A stretch of DNA of 64,000 nt from Mixia osmundae IAM 14324 (GCF_000708205.1 NW_014575558.1:599146-663145), one strand, 5' to 3'; numbered from the stretch's first letter, positions 38,433 to 49,481 are shown. Notes: generated by a model from the letters alone, not told the origin. Program-made: numbers and translations.

Positions 38433-39659
38433 ATGTCGCCCAGAGTATGTCATAGCTCGCTAGAGTTGTTGCGAGCTCACAAGTGCGCAGTATTCGCCCG
38501 TTGACACGGCACTCGACGTCATCGATGCTACAATTCTCTCCGTGCCAGCATCTGCGCTCATCTTCGCCTACTATCTCCGCAACTTCGTCCGGGATTACTC
38601 TCTCCCGCTCTCACTCTCTGCACTGAGCGACTTTTTCAAGGAGCACTACCGAATCAAGCAGTTCCTCTTGCTCGTACTGCTACGGAGAGGCAATGGCGCA
38701 CTGAGCAGACTGGTCGACAACAACGGCGTGTGGAAGCGTCAGATACCGTATTACCTCGAGGCTGCACCCGATACCGGCGGTAGATCGGAAATCATTGTCG
38801 TTGTAGGAGGAGCGCAGGGGATTGGAGCGCGACTGGTCGAAGAGCTCAAGTGGAAGCGGGGCGTCAAAATTGCAGTCATGGATATCGCTCCTGCCAATAT
38901 TGCAGATCACGATCGTCATGTGAGGTACTACAAGACCAACATTGCCGACCCAGAAGCAGTCAGCCAGAGCGCCCAAGCCATTCGAGATGATTTTGGTCAC
39001 CCGTCCATCTTGATCAACTGTGCGGGTATCTTGCGCGGAAAGTCGATCATCGACATCACACCCAAAGAGCTACAGCTCACTTTTGCAGTCAACACACTCG
39101 GTCTCATCTATGTCACAAAGGAGTTCTTACCCGCCATCGTCAAAGCCAATCACGGTCATATCGTCAACATATCCTCTGCAGCTGCGCTCGTCTCTGCGCC
39201 CGGCTGCGGAGACTATTCACCCTCGAAAGCAGCCGTCATGGCGTTCCATGAAGTTCTTGCAGCAGAACTTGCAGGGCGTTACAATGCGCCTGCTGTCCGT
39301 ACGACACTCATACAGCCCATCAAAGTCAACACAGCACTCGGCAGTGCAGTCAATGACCACCCGGACAAGTTCCTCACACCTCTTCTTGAGCCAGATGATA
39401 TCGCCCAAGGAATCATCCAAGCCATCGAAGGGGGTCTATCGCAAACGATCATCATCCCTCGCGCAGTCAAATGGAGTCTGTACGTCCTTGCCGCTCGTCA
39501 TCGATACGAGCTCACGTGTGTAGTCCCCTCTTACGGGTCGCGCCATCTTGGTATCGATGGCTCATCACCCGGTCGGGTGGCACAAACGAATTCGCAACGC
39601 TCGACAGTGTTGCCAAAGGCGCAAAGGGAGGCTACAAGATTCTTGTTGACGACGCGTGA
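38433..39659 (+). CDS. Short-chain dehydrogenase/reductase, membrane-anchored RDH type
   Basis: NAD(P)-dependent oxidoreductase, 378 aa. The first exon is only 12 nt (38433-38444, MSPR), then 38491-39479 and 39524-39659. The N-terminus has a hydrophobic stretch ASALIFAYYLRNF and a second LLLVLLRR, so it is probably bound to the ER or lipid droplets. The Rossmann glycine motif is IVVVGGAQGIGARL; NISSAAALVSAPG and the catalytic YSPSK follow. The tail VAPSWYRWLITRSGG is amphipathic. It resembles retinol or sphingoid reductase-like SDRs; the substrate is unknown. It is divergent from AFG2 by 127 nt. Confidence 0.85.
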
Positions 39660-39761
39660 TCTCACAAATGCATGCCCTCTCGACACTCGCGCCCCTTGCT
39701 TGTGCGCAATCCACTCGACGACGCAAGCAGCTACGCTCAGGAGCCATCGCAATTGAGTACC

Positions 39762-40386
39762 ATGTCGGGAGCGGCATACCGAGCTTTGCTCATCTTTTAC
39801 CTCTGCTTGTTCTTTCCCCATCGATCTGAAGGCTTCCGCGTTCGATCACGTATCTGGCAACTCGAACGTCAGCTACGCTTCCAACATGTGACCGTAACCT
39901 ACGCTCACCAGTCACTCGCTGCATCCAGCTGCATTCTGGCTCCGATGCCACAACGTCGAACCGCAGCCAGCAGACCTGCTCTACCTGCGAGTTTCCCGAC
40001 TCCGCCTGCAGATGGAGCCATGGCAGGGTGGCCTCTTCACCTTTCGCGAGATCGATGCAGTCAGCTTTCGACCTCCTTGCAATAGACTCATCAATGAATT
40101 GCAGTAGCCCACACCGCCTTCCGAGATCAAGTTCAAGGTGTTCCCGGAGATGAGCTCGGTTGATCAGAACGACGTCATGGTCCCACTGACCGTTTCGATC
40201 CATATCAAGCCCTGGGAAACGGAAGCCGATCCGATTGACTGGGATGAGCCTTATCGTAGCTGCTGCCTGATCGTATGGCGCACGCTACCGAGGAGCGAGC
40301 GCAGCTTATGCTACTCGCAGATCGTCGCATTCGATATCACTCTGGGCCTCGTGTCGAGTAGGGCAACGAAATCAGCTTGGTCATGA
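39762..40386 (+). CDS. Small secreted protein, family B member 5
   Basis: Predicted 171-aa secreted protein. Exons 39762-39867 (106 nt), 39929-40059 and 40108-40386, introns of 61 and 48 nt, phases consistent. Signal peptide MSGAAYRALLIFYLCLFFPH. The first block has AFWLRCHNVEPQPADLLYLR, aligning with the CG...TPVIYIQ block of other members. The second has DVMVPLTVSIHIKPWE and the Cys-Cys block DEPYRSCCLIVWRTLPR. The first exon has exactly the length and phase of member 6 at 41.5 kb. A further 3' exon cannot be excluded. Confidence 0.6.
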
Positions 40387-40862
40387 CGAGCTAATGTTCA
40401 GCAGCACGATTACTGGTGCACCAGACGCGGATGTATCGGTATGACGCAGATCGCTCTCGCTCGTGTAGATCTGACGAAGCCCACAGTCATTGTCGTTCAG
40501 CTGCTCTGAACCCGCTGGAGCCCGTCGCGTTTCCCCTCTGTCCGGCAAGATACGAGGCGCCACGGCAGTGTGAGTTCGTGGCACCGCGTCAGACGGTCGG
40601 CTGATCGCACTCTCAGTGGTCGAAGATTGTGACGAAGTCATGCACGCCATCTCATTCGAAACCTGGCCAACCAGATGGTTCTTCTGAAATGTATTCAATA
40701 TCATCGACCAGTCTGAGACAATGAATACATAGAGGGTGGCAGGAGACTGCCCGCTTTTCGGTGCTCAGCAGCAAGATCGATCGTCTCCGTCCATCTCGAT
40801 ATAACAGGGACTTTTTCGGAGGCATTTGCCCTGCAGACTTCTGAGCGGGACATCACTCTGCG
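40387..40862. other. Intergenic stretch
   Basis: 476 nt between two convergent secreted-protein genes. A minus-strand frame at 40381-40704 (Ser/Thr-rich, no signal sequence) looks non-coding. No repeat or RNA gene was seen. Confidence 0.35.
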
Positions 40863-41038
40863 TCAGTGAAGGACTACCTCGCAGAGTAGAGCACAATAGG
40901 TGTCGAAAACATTTGCCTTGGCCATGCCCATCCTGCTAAACACGTCAGCGCGGCCAAAGCACCGAGAGCGATAAGCGCTTACTGGCTGACAAAGGTGCAG
41001 ATGAAGAAAACAAGTGCGACAACTGTAAATTTGGTCAT
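40863..41038 (-). CDS. Tiny secreted peptide (41 aa)
   Basis: Two exons, 41038-40983 and 40932-40863, with a 50-nt intron bounded by GTAAGC and TTTAGCAG; total 126 nt. Exon 1 encodes a signal peptide (MTKFTVVALVFFICTFVS), exon 2 a short tail with two cysteines (FDTYCALLCEVVLH). The good splice signals and signal peptide argue for a real gene. No relatives were recognised in the window. Confidence 0.45.
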
Positions 41039-41507
41039 CTTTGTTGCGATCCGTTGATACGCATCGTTGCTCATATCGCGATGATGAATGATGCTTGCGA
41101 CGTACAGAGGAATCCAGCTGGAATACATCCTTGCGTGGGAACCACCGGATTACTCGCGATAGCGTATGGATGTCGCAGAATACCTGCCTTCACCGCAGAA
41201 GAGTTTGACGCACGCAAATCGCGTTGAATCTGGGATGGTTGCGCATGCTTGTGCGCAATAGCAGGTAGGCATCACTGGGCTCCTAGCCTGAGTATATAAG
41301 GAGTGGAGGCGTGCATCTGCATGCCAGATGATTCAGATGACTTGAAGGAGTACAGCATCGAGTCTATCGCATGGCTCGCCATCGTAGCTCCGATCCGGCA
41401 AAGTCGAGCGCGTTGCCAAGCACGCAATCTGTTGAAAGCTCCTGTCTCGTTTTTTTGCTTCCCTCATTCTCGACATTTTCTCCCTCTATTTTCCTGTCCC
41501 TTTCGGT
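41039..41507. promoter_or_regulatory. Divergent promoter region with TATA box
   Basis: 469 nt between two divergently transcribed secreted-protein genes. A clear TATA box (TATATAAG) lies at 41293-41300, oriented for the plus-strand gene. The 200-nt gap to its ATG leaves room for a 5' leader. TATA boxes were otherwise rarely seen in this window. Confidence 0.5.
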
Positions 41508-42259
41508 ATGCTGGTCATCAATTTGCTTGCAATCGCTGGTCTTGTGGTCGCTGCACCTGCTCCGCATTCTCCGCCACTCAATCGGAGAGTACGAATCGAT
41601 GGCATGGTGTTCGGTACGTCTTGTCTGTTCGTTTCCTCCGAGCATCACGGTTGACCGCCGCAGCCCATTGCCCCGTCACGGCGGGCTACATGTCGTCGGG
41701 CTCGTTCAGATTCGATACGGCCATGAACAGCGTCAGAGGCGCAAAGAATCCTTACCCAGAGGTGGTATGGCACCCCTCCGCGCAAGCCGGCGTATGCGTT
41801 ACTGATATCCAGATCGTGAGCAGTCGCCGATCCAATCTCCACTGACAGCTGTCATACCGTACGCTTGGACCAACAAGCCCTTTGCCGAGTGGTACTCACA
41901 CAGCGTCACGTGAGCGCGTGTCAGTCTGGACAAGTACTTCGCTGACAGGGCTACAGTGTCGACTTGAGACCTGAAGATGCCAATTGGTCACGTTGCTGCC
42001 CCAAGCCGCTCAGTATCCAATTCGATGTGGCCATCGCCAAATACTCGGCTCATGGCTGGCTCATCGATGGACCTTACTTCGGCAGGGAGTTCAACATCGA
42101 ATGCGGCCCATTTGCCGAAGGATGTCCCATTCAGCGTCGTGAGTTCGTCGAGTCAGAAAGCATGTGATCTGCTAAGATGCCAACTTAGGTTGGACGACTT
42201 GCAAAGTCATTGAAGAGAGCTCATGGATCGAGGCATCGCTTTTGCCAGATTCCTCGTAG
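41508..42259 (+). CDS. Small secreted protein, family B member 6
   Basis: Predicted 179-aa secreted protein. Five exons: 41508-41613 (106 nt), 41664-41815, 41878-41909, 41957-42135 and 42189-42259; phases agree and total 540 nt. Signal peptide MLVINLLAIAGLVVAAPAP. The Cys-Cys block is EDANWSRCCPKPLSIQFDVA, followed by FNIECGPFAEGCPIQR and a last cysteine in WTTCKVIEESSW, the spacing seen in other members. The third exon boundary (41816-41877 intron) is the least certain. It is convergent with the GFA-fold gene. Confidence 0.68.
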
Positions 42260-42326
42260 CCTATGCATAGACGCGTGGAAGATACGCATGCGTGTGCTCA
42301 ACAGAGCGATGAGATTGTGAACGGGA

Positions 42327-42933
42327 TCAATATTTGAAGCCGTGTGATTTGTGCCATTCGTCAAGGGACTTGTTGGGGTATTCATCGTATTCCTCGCAAG
42401 GCTTGTCAAGCGATACCCAGGCTGGCTTGGAGCCGAGCCTGCTTTGGGTCAGTCTTGTTGTATCGCACTCCGGATGACGAAACTTACATCATGTCGCAGA
42501 ACTCGGGAGGGACTGGCAGTTCCGTGTCAATGACGGAAGGAAACGGGTGGATCAAGTCTGGCCACCTCTTGTCGTAGTTCCAGAGGGCAGAGCCGCACGT
42601 CTTGCAGAAGGATCTGCTGACTCGTTCACACAAAAGAGCTCGGCGTATGTCACTGCTGCGTACCTCTCGCCGGCTTTATCTCCCAATGGCTTGTATCGCG
42701 TGATGTTCCCTTCGCCCTTGATCTTGAGCGAGTCAGACGAGGCACCCAAGTTGATGGCATAGCCGCCACCGCCTGCTGTCTTGCGGCAGATCGAACAGAA
42801 ACATCTCTGCGTGATTTGTTGAGCTCGTACAGACCAGTGTTGGAGATTGGAGACTAGCCAAGTACGGAACGGGAGAGCTCGAAGTCAGGCTGAAGGTGAC
42901 AGCCTTGCAATAGCACGAGCCTTTGAGATCCAT
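42327..42933 (-). CDS. GFA/CENP-V-fold (Mss4-like) zinc protein
   Basis: Small enzyme-like protein of the glutathione-dependent formaldehyde-activating (GFA) family. The first zinc site is MDLKGSCYCKAVTFSL; the second pair is FCKTCGSALWNYD after splicing. The body includes NITRYKPLGDKAGERYAA and the end reads PNKSLDEWHKSHGFKY. About four exons; junctions at 42830-42780, 42640 and 42480 are approximate. Many fungal members have no assigned substrate. It is divergent from HIS7 by 119 nt. Confidence 0.75.
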
Positions 42934-43052
42934 GACTGACTGAGTTGCTCTTGACCAACGACGCGCCACGACGACAGCCAGCGATTTGTCAAAAGTGACT
43001 CGTCGACGCATCGATCCATACGACAGCACACCCCTGCCAGGCCGGTCATAAG

Positions 43053-44845
43053 ATGCTCTACGTCTTGGACTATGGCGCAGGCAACATCAGGAGCTTGACA
43101 AACGCCATCGAACGGCTAGGCTTCGAGTTCAGATGGGTCAAGACGCCAGACGATATCGCTCGTGCAGATGTGCGCTCTTCCATTTAGGGCTCTCGTGCGA
43201 CTGATGGTGTCTTCCGCAGAAACTGCTCTTTCCGGGCGTGGGCTCATTCGGCCCGGCCATGGAGAGACTCAGACGACAGGGATTTGCAGAACCGCTCAAA
43301 GAGTTTATACGGTCTGGCAAACCTTACATGGGCATCTGCATAGGCATGCAATGTCTCTTTGAGAGCTCAGAAGAAGCGCCCGGGACAGAGGGCTTGGGCA
43401 TCATACCTGCGCAAGTCAAAGAGTTCGATCGCAAGGGCAAGAGCGTGCCTCACATGGGCTGGAATGGAGCAATCGTCGTGCAAGACACTCTGAGCGACGA
43501 CGCGGAGGCTCACCAGTATGGGCTGCAGGATACGGGGAGCTACTACTATGTGCATTGCTTTCGAGCGAGCTGGGAAGAGACGCTCAGTCTCGCACCTGAT
43601 TGGCCTCTCGCTGTGTCGCGCTACGGCAAGGAGGATTTCGTCGCTGCTGTCCACAAAGACAATGTATTTGCAACACAATTCCACCCAGAGAAGAGCGGCG
43701 CAGCAGGCCTCAATGTGCTTCACGCTTGGCTCAGTCAAAGCGGTGTTGCAGAAGCGACCAGTGCATCAACGTCGCGTTCGAGTCGAGCCGGACCAAGTCT
43801 CGAAGCGCGATTAGCGAGCAACGGATTCAGCAAACGTATCATAGCATGTCTAGATGTACGCAGTAACGACCAAGGCGATCTCGTCGTCACAAAGGGCGAT
43901 CAGTACGACGTAAGAGAAGCCGAAGAAACTTCCAAGACTGCCCGCGGTGGAGCAGTACGCAACCTCGGCAAGCCCGTCGATCTCGCGCAACGCTACTATG
44001 CAGAAGGAGCGGACGAGATCTGTTTCCTCAACATCACATCTTTCCGTAGCTGTCCGCTCAACGATCAACCCATGCTCGACGTCGTCCGTCGATCTGCCGA
44101 GACTGTCTTTGTGCCTCTGACGATAGGCGGCGGCATACGAGATACGACCGATCCAGATGGCACTTTCACTAGCGCACTAGACGTAGCCGGGCTATACTTT
44201 CGACATGGCGCTGACAAAGTGAGCATTGGCTCGGATGCCGTCACGGCAGTGCAGGAGCTGCTCGCTTCCGGCAAGCGAAAGACGGGCAAGACTGCCATCG
44301 AAACAATCTCGCAACGCTATGGCCGTCAAGCTGTCGTCGTGTCTATCGACCCCCGACGAGTCTACGTCAACACTGTAACAGAAGCGCCAGAAATTCATCA
44401 GGCTTGCGTCGTGCCAGTCGATGCCAACGATGCACGCGATAGGGGTCCGGAGGGGCAAAGGTACTGCTGGTATGCTTGCACGATCAAAGGCGGCAGAGAA
44501 ACAGCAGATCTCGATGTCGTCCAGCTCGCGCAGGGATCAGAACTCCTCGGCGCAGGCGAGCTCCTCATCAATTCTGTCGATCGTGATGGCTCCAAACGAG
44601 GCTTCGACAAGGCTTTGATCGGTCTCATTCGACGAAGCGTCAGCATACCCATTGTAGCATCATCAGGCGCAGGATCAGTCGAGCATTTCTCAGACGTCTT
44701 CAGCATCGATTCTGCAGAGGGTCAGGTCGAAGCAGCACTCGCTGCAGGTATCTTTCATCGGAAGGAGGTACCTATAGCGGACGTCAAGTCTCATCTGCGT
44801 ACTGCCGGTATCCCCGCGCGTAACGAGCTACAGCCAAGCGCATAG
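43053..44845 (+). CDS. HIS7: Imidazole glycerol phosphate synthase (bifunctional)
   Basis: Fused glutaminase and cyclase of histidine biosynthesis; it makes IGP and AICAR from PRFAR and glutamine. Exons 43053-43169 and 43220-44845 give 580 aa. The glutaminase half has the nucleophile in YMGICIGMQCLFE and the His-Glu pair in FATQFHPEKSG. The synthase half starts RIIACLDVRSNDQGDLVVTK and includes PLTIGGGIRDTTD and ELLINSVDRDGSKRGFD. Fusion of the two domains is standard in fungi. All expected catalytic residues are present. Confidence 0.96.
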
Positions 44846-45131
44846 ATTGCATTAGACCTACTTGTTGCTTGGAATATTTTCAGTCATGCCTCAACATGAG
44901 CGGCTTGCGAATCTGTCCTGACCTCAATCGGTACCTGCCTCGGTGAAAGGAGTACGAGAGCAAAGAGCAAAGAACGCTCGCTCTATCATTGCCAGTCACG
45001 TCGAGCGACTCGCGTGCGACTCACCGAGGCCGCCCCCGACCTTGACGCGCCAAGCTTCACGACAAGTCTGCCTTTCGCTTTCCTGCAGCTGACTCTCTAG
45101 CACGCGATATCTCCTTACGTGAACGAAACCG

Positions 45132-45674
45132 ATGCGGTTCAGCGCAGACGACGTTGCCTTCAGCGATCCAGCAGGACCCGACGAGACCGAAGAGAGCGAA
45201 GCGTCCTGGATCGAACGTCTCAGAGAACGCCTCGCTCGCTCATCTCAGGCAACGCAGAGCTACCTCGATCGCTACGCTAGTGATCACCATCTTCTCGTGG
45301 CTCGACACGATGAGCTCTGTGCGCTGCTCCATGCGAAAGACGAACAACTCGCCGAACAGAATGCGCTCATCACCACGATGCGCAGCCGATTGCTGGACCT
45401 CGAGCTGCAAATGACCGGACCGCGCGACGCGACAGACTTTGCAGCAGAGTTTCGTTTGACTCCTACCGAGCAAGCTGATCTCCTGGCATTTTCACGAAAA
45501 GCCAAATTACCCCGGCATGTCGCTACAAGTGCGATATTCTGGACCCGCAGTCAGGCCGTCAAAGCAGGCGCCTTCCAAAGGGGGGAAGTGGGTCGACGTA
45601 CGGTTCTGGGTGCGCGACGTTCAGTACAGCCCCATATCGGCGGCTTTCGGCATCGAGGAATATCGCACTTGTAG
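45132..45674 (+). CDS. Coiled-coil hypothetical protein, left copy in inverted repeat
   Basis: 180-residue frame opening with MRFSADDVAFSDPAGPDE, followed by a helical charged region (SWIERLRERLARSSQATQSY, LLHAKDEQLAEQNALITTMR) that would form a coiled coil. The part after residue ~130 (LPRHVATSAIF and beyond) reads into the hairpin's inner segment and may be non-coding. An intron or truncation there is likely. No family was recognised. Only one of the two copies may be the original. Confidence 0.4.
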   Translation: MRFSADDVAFSDPAGPDETEESEASWIERLRERLARSSQATQSYLDRYASDHHLLVARHDELCALLHAKDEQLAEQNALITTMRSRLLDLELQMTGPRDATDFAAEFRLTPTEQADLLAFSRKAKLPRHVATSAIFWTRSQAVKAGAFQRGEVGRRTVLGARRSVQPHIGGFRHRGISHL

Positions 45675-46241
45675 CGACATGCCGGGGCAACATGCCGGGG
45701 TAACTTGGCTTATTCCTCGATGCCGAAAGCCGCCGATATGGGGCTGTACTGAACGTCGCGCACCCAGAACCGTACGTCGACCCACTTCCCCCCTTTGGAA
45801 GGCGCCTGCTTTGACGGCCTGACTGCGGGTCCAGAATATCGCACTTGTAGCGACATGCCGGGGTAATTTGGCTTTTCGTGAAAATGCCAGGAGATCAGCT
45901 TGCTCGGTAGGAGTCAAACGAAACTCTGCTGCAAAGTCTGTCGCGTCGCGCGGTCCGGTCATTTGCAGCTCGAGGTCCAGCAATCGGCTGCGCATCGTGG
46001 TGATGAGCGCATTCTGTTCGGCGAGTTGTTCGTCTTTCGCATGGAGCAGCGCACAGAGCTCATCGTGTCGAGCCANGAGAAGATGGTGNTCACTAGCGTA
46101 GCGATCGAGGTAGCTCTGCGTTGCCTGAGATGAGCGAGCGAGGCGTTCTCTGAGACGTTCGATCCAGGACACTTCGCTCTCTTCGGTCTCGTCGGGTCCT
46201 GCTGGATCGCTGGAGGCAACGTCGTCTGCGCTGAACCGCAT
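45621..46241 (-). CDS. Coiled-coil hypothetical protein, right copy in inverted repeat
   Basis: Mirror copy of the frame on the other arm, starting at ATG 46241. It differs by Phe10 to Ser and Ala24 to Val and holds two undetermined bases. Its frame crosses the spacer into the other arm before ending at 45621, so the natural 3' end is unclear. Both copies have intact starts; neither shows internal stops in the coiled-coil part. Confidence 0.35.
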   Translation of the reverse strand: MRFSADDVASSDPAGPDETEESEVSWIERLRERLARSSQATQSYLDRYASXHHLLXARHDELCALLHAKDEQLAEQNALITTMRSRLLDLELQMTGPRDATDFAAEFRLTPTEQADLLAFSRKAKLPRHVATSAIFWTRSQAVKAGAFQRGEVGRRTVLGARRSVQPHIGGFRHRGISQVTPACCPGMSLQVRYSSMPKAADMGLY

Positions 46242-46332
46242 CGGTTTCGTTCACGTAAGCAGATATCGCGTGCTAGAGAGTCAGCTGCAGGAAAGCGAAA
46301 GGCAGACTTGTCGTGAAGCTTGGCGCGTCAAG

Positions 46333-46739
46333 TAGCGAGGTAGCATCCGCCTTGCTGACAGTCAGTCTTGATCGCTTGACCTCGCCAGACAGGTCTTCAC
46401 GCCAACTTCGGCGCCCAGTGGGTGCAACAATCCCGCGGCGGCCTTTATCGAGAAGAGAGGTCAGACGCGTCAAAAGTAATCACCAGCTTGCCTGCGCAGC
46501 CCCGCCGGGCCTTGCAGTGATCTTGCACTGGTCTGACCTTGTCGATGACAGCGCGTCAGCATCAAAGTTTATCAGGGGCCGAAATGCAATGGAAACCACG
46601 TCTGCCCGCGAAGACTGACGTCTTTCGAGAGATGTTGTCACCTTGCATGCATGGAAGACCCTGTGTGACCATCTAGTCTGATTTACGTATTCTACGCGAG
46701 CGTGGTGCGCTGCAGACAAGCTCTTATGTTGCGTCGGAT
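46333..46739. other. Intergenic stretch right of the inverted repeat
   Basis: 407 nt between the inverted repeat and the S28 peptidase's 3' end. Short frames on both strands show no coding character; nothing was recognised. Confidence 0.35.
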
Positions 46740-48426
46740 CTACTTGCTGCTTGACCACATCTTGAGCCAAGTCAGAAGATGCGCGTCTTGTAGATCCTGT
46801 ACTCTCTTGATCTCTGCGGGTATCTCGACCACCCCGACCTCCGAAGGAAGCAAGCCCTCTGCAAAACATGATGTGAACTTTCGCCTCCTCAACGAGTGAG
46901 ATCCTACGGGATTCCCAGTGATGGACGCAGCCTTTGCATGTAATGAAAGGTTGAAGATCGGTACTAGGACGTTCGGGCGCCTGTCGAGGTCGCCAAGGAT
47001 CTTGATCTCCAACGAGCGTCATGATGAAATCAGTATCTTTGCCCAAGTCAAAGCCCAAGAAAGCGTTGGCGGCAGCTACATCGGGTGGCATCTTGACGGT
47101 GTATTCCTTGCCGGGTGGGAACATGAGAGGACATCCATTAACCCAGAAGGTCTCGTCCGTATGGCGTGGCACGACGGGCAGGCGATCCAAAGGTCCGTGG
47201 CCGGAGATCCAATTAGCAAACTTATCGCAACTCTCGAACGACCACAAGCGCCAAGTCTGCTTGAGATCCGAGACGCCGAGAGCAGCAGCCGAACCAGCAG
47301 GACAATCGCTCTTGCCATCGCAGCCGGTCGGCTGGATCGTAGAATTGAGATAGGCCACAAAGTTGAGTAGACCGCGCTGGACTGATTCTGCCGTCTCGGA
47401 CTGATGCCACTTTGAGGTCAAGAAGCCAGACTTTTGTATGAGGCCGGCAGCAGTCGTCATATCCTGAGCATGATATTTGCCATCAGTCGAGGCTAGTTTG
47501 TTGCACCAAGTCGCATAGGTCGGGTCATTAGCGCGCGGCTGCAAGGACACTTTCAGCTGTACGTCTTCATCGTTATTGCGGGATCACTTGCGAGCCAGTG
47601 GTGATTCTGCCATGCCCAAGCATAGTCCAAGATAGCCGCAGCAAACTCATCAGGCTTCTGAACATATGGCAAACCGAAGAAAGTCTTCATGTTCTGAATG
47701 ACCGCTGCATCATCCGAGTCAAAGATGGCATCGATGACGAAAGAGTTGATCTGCGAGATCCGGACGCAGGTCTGATTGCCGTAGTTTAGAAGCGCTTCAG
47801 TATATTGCCAGTTGTCAATTGCAGCATCTACGACGGCCGATGACGAGATCGCCGCCCTGAAAGTCTTTGGATAAAGTACGCGGGCCTGAATCGCATGTTC
47901 AGGCGAGCTGAGAACATCGAATGCTGAGACAAAGTACCTTTGTGCTCAATCCACCAGCATAACTCAGCCCCAAGATGATCCAGTTCGTGTTTGGCGCAGA
48001 GAGATCCTGTCCGTTGTGCTTATACGTACGTGCGAACAATTCCATGTCGTCAATCGCTTGATCCATCTGCAAGTAACGCAACGAGTCCGTACCGAGATCC
48101 TTGGTAAGAATCGTTTCGCCATAGAAACGATGTTCGAAGAGGATAGCGATGCCGTTGCTCACACGGGACAGTCTCTCGAGCAGGCCGGCTTTGAAGAGCT
48201 CAGTGACTTCTGTTGCGGGCTGCTCTCCGGCATTGAGGATCAGAACAGGACCGCCGGGCTTGTAGTGTACATCGCTAGCCCAGTAGCGGTTCTTGAAAGT
48301 ACCCGCGTTGGGGTTTTTATGGTCGATGGGAAGCTCTACCCAGCTGATCTGTGGCACGTCGGTCGTAATGGCTGCAGCTGCCGCATAAGAAGCTAGTGCG
48401 AGCAGAGCATAGGCATTGTGGCGCAT
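46740..48426 (-). CDS. Secreted serine peptidase of family S28 (prolyl carboxypeptidase-like)
   Basis: Extracellular or vacuolar peptidase cutting after proline. Signal peptide MRHNAYALLALASYAAAAA. Family blocks: ISWVELPIDHKNPNAGTFKN, AILFEHRFYGET, and the nucleophile motif IILGLSYAGG (Gly-x-Ser-Tyr-x-Gly). The catalytic Asp is in TLVGDQDPWR and the His in CKGCVHHW. An intron at about 46862-46906 splices HHWESQ to the last exon (PAEIKRVQDLQDAHLLTWLK). Other introns lie near 47555-47605 and 47895-47945. It is divergent from the family B cluster by 223 nt. Confidence 0.9.
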
Positions 48427-48649
48427 TCTGACTCAACGCCAACAGAAGAGGATAGGGCAGAAAGAGTTGTGGCTGCATCGCCGCCTTGAGGAAAATGGCC
48501 GCCGCGGGGTTTGCTTGGGTTCGCTGACGCACTCCGATTTGTGTCACATGCACACGTGTACACGTGTCGCAGTTGTTCCCTTTCGTGAACTCCTGTGCGT
48601 ATCTTAGCTGCTCCCTGTCTCCCTTCCTCTCTTGCATCTATCGATCATC

Positions 48650-49481
48650 ATGCTGCTGTGGTTATTGTTGATCGGCATGGCCATGGCCAGCCCGCTGCTC
48701 GAAGTTCGTAGTCCGACAAGCGCAGGTTCTCTCAAAAGCAACGGATCGGCAGACGCTGCCGATCTCGACAAACAAATGTCGTCAACATCATCTTTCGAAG
48801 AGAGAGGCATCACTCAGTATGGAGTCTACTACGGTGCCATCAGTGCGACTGCTGCGCCAATGATCATAAATCGAGCTGACGAGGACGGTATCGCTTAGTT
48901 TGGGCAGTCGGTGTTTGCGGAAAAAACAGAGTTCTTTCGCCGCTCATCAACGTCGATATCTCCATCGCCACATCTGGAGAGACGCAGTATCCCTTCGCTT
49001 ACCCCGTCGACACGTATGCCAAGGTTGTCCAGGAAGTTCCTCAGCGCGGGGGTATCTACCGCCGAATCATGATCTCTCACCCCGTCTGGCCCGTCAATAC
49101 AGCATGCACGATCAGCTCCTGGGCAATGTTGCACTGAAACTGACTGGCCCTGGCAGACACGCGCTGTTGCTCGGGCACAGTAGTCACCACGAGCTGGATC
49201 AGAGCTGACAAAGGTACGTTCGCGGTCACAAGATATCAGCCTGGCTCAGAGCTTGCCAGTCGAACCTTCAACTGCAAAAGGCGAGTCGCTGTACATGGAG
49301 ATGAAGTGCCAGAACGATGGCACGATCGCTTGTCGCGACGCTTTCCCTGTGCCGGGTATGTCCGCGCCACACCCTCGACGCGAGCTATTGAGCGTGCTGC
49401 CTCGCAGAGTCCGGTCGCTGCAACATCATCCGTTCGGGCATCGAAATTGTCTCCTCGCTCAAAGCAGCAACGGCTTCGTAG
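48650..49481 (+). CDS. Small secreted protein, family B member 7
   Basis: First gene of a three-gene tandem cluster. Exon 1 48650-48833 encodes signal peptide MLLWLLLIGMAMAS and a Ser-rich linker. A 50-nt intron (48834-48883) leads to WAVGVCGKNRVLSPLINVDI, the family strand block. Later exons carry TRCCSGTVVTTSWIRAD (Cys-Cys block), YMEMKCQNDGTIACRDAFPV and the end ESGRCNIIRSGIEIVSSLK. One junction between about 49020 and 49160 is unresolved. The final block matches member 9 (GKCDIIRSATQIYY) closely. Confidence 0.62.

Larger units (their letters stand above)
45041..46332. repeat. Large near-perfect inverted repeat (622-bp arms, 48-bp spacer)
   Basis: Left arm 45041-45662 is the reverse complement of right arm 45711-46332, with no indel. 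Every position x pairs with 91373-x. I count three substitutions and two ambiguous bases (N at 46077 and 46089) over 622 bp. The flanks outside differ at once. The 48-bp spacer 45663-45710 repeats an 11-base ACATGCCGGGG unit twice. It is itself a near copy, in direct orientation, of right-arm sequence at about 45839-45870 and inverted to left-arm sequence at about 45503-45534. Both arms hold the same coiled-coil reading frame. Confidence 0.9.

Noticed and set aside
45663-45710. Spacer of the inverted repeat as a telomere or transposon terminus
   Set aside because: No telomere-like short tandem repeat and no target-site duplication at the outer ends was visible.
46273-46473. 66-residue minus-strand frame at the edge of the inverted repeat
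   Set aside because: Half of it is repeat-arm sequence in a frame not shared with the other arm's gene; no domain.
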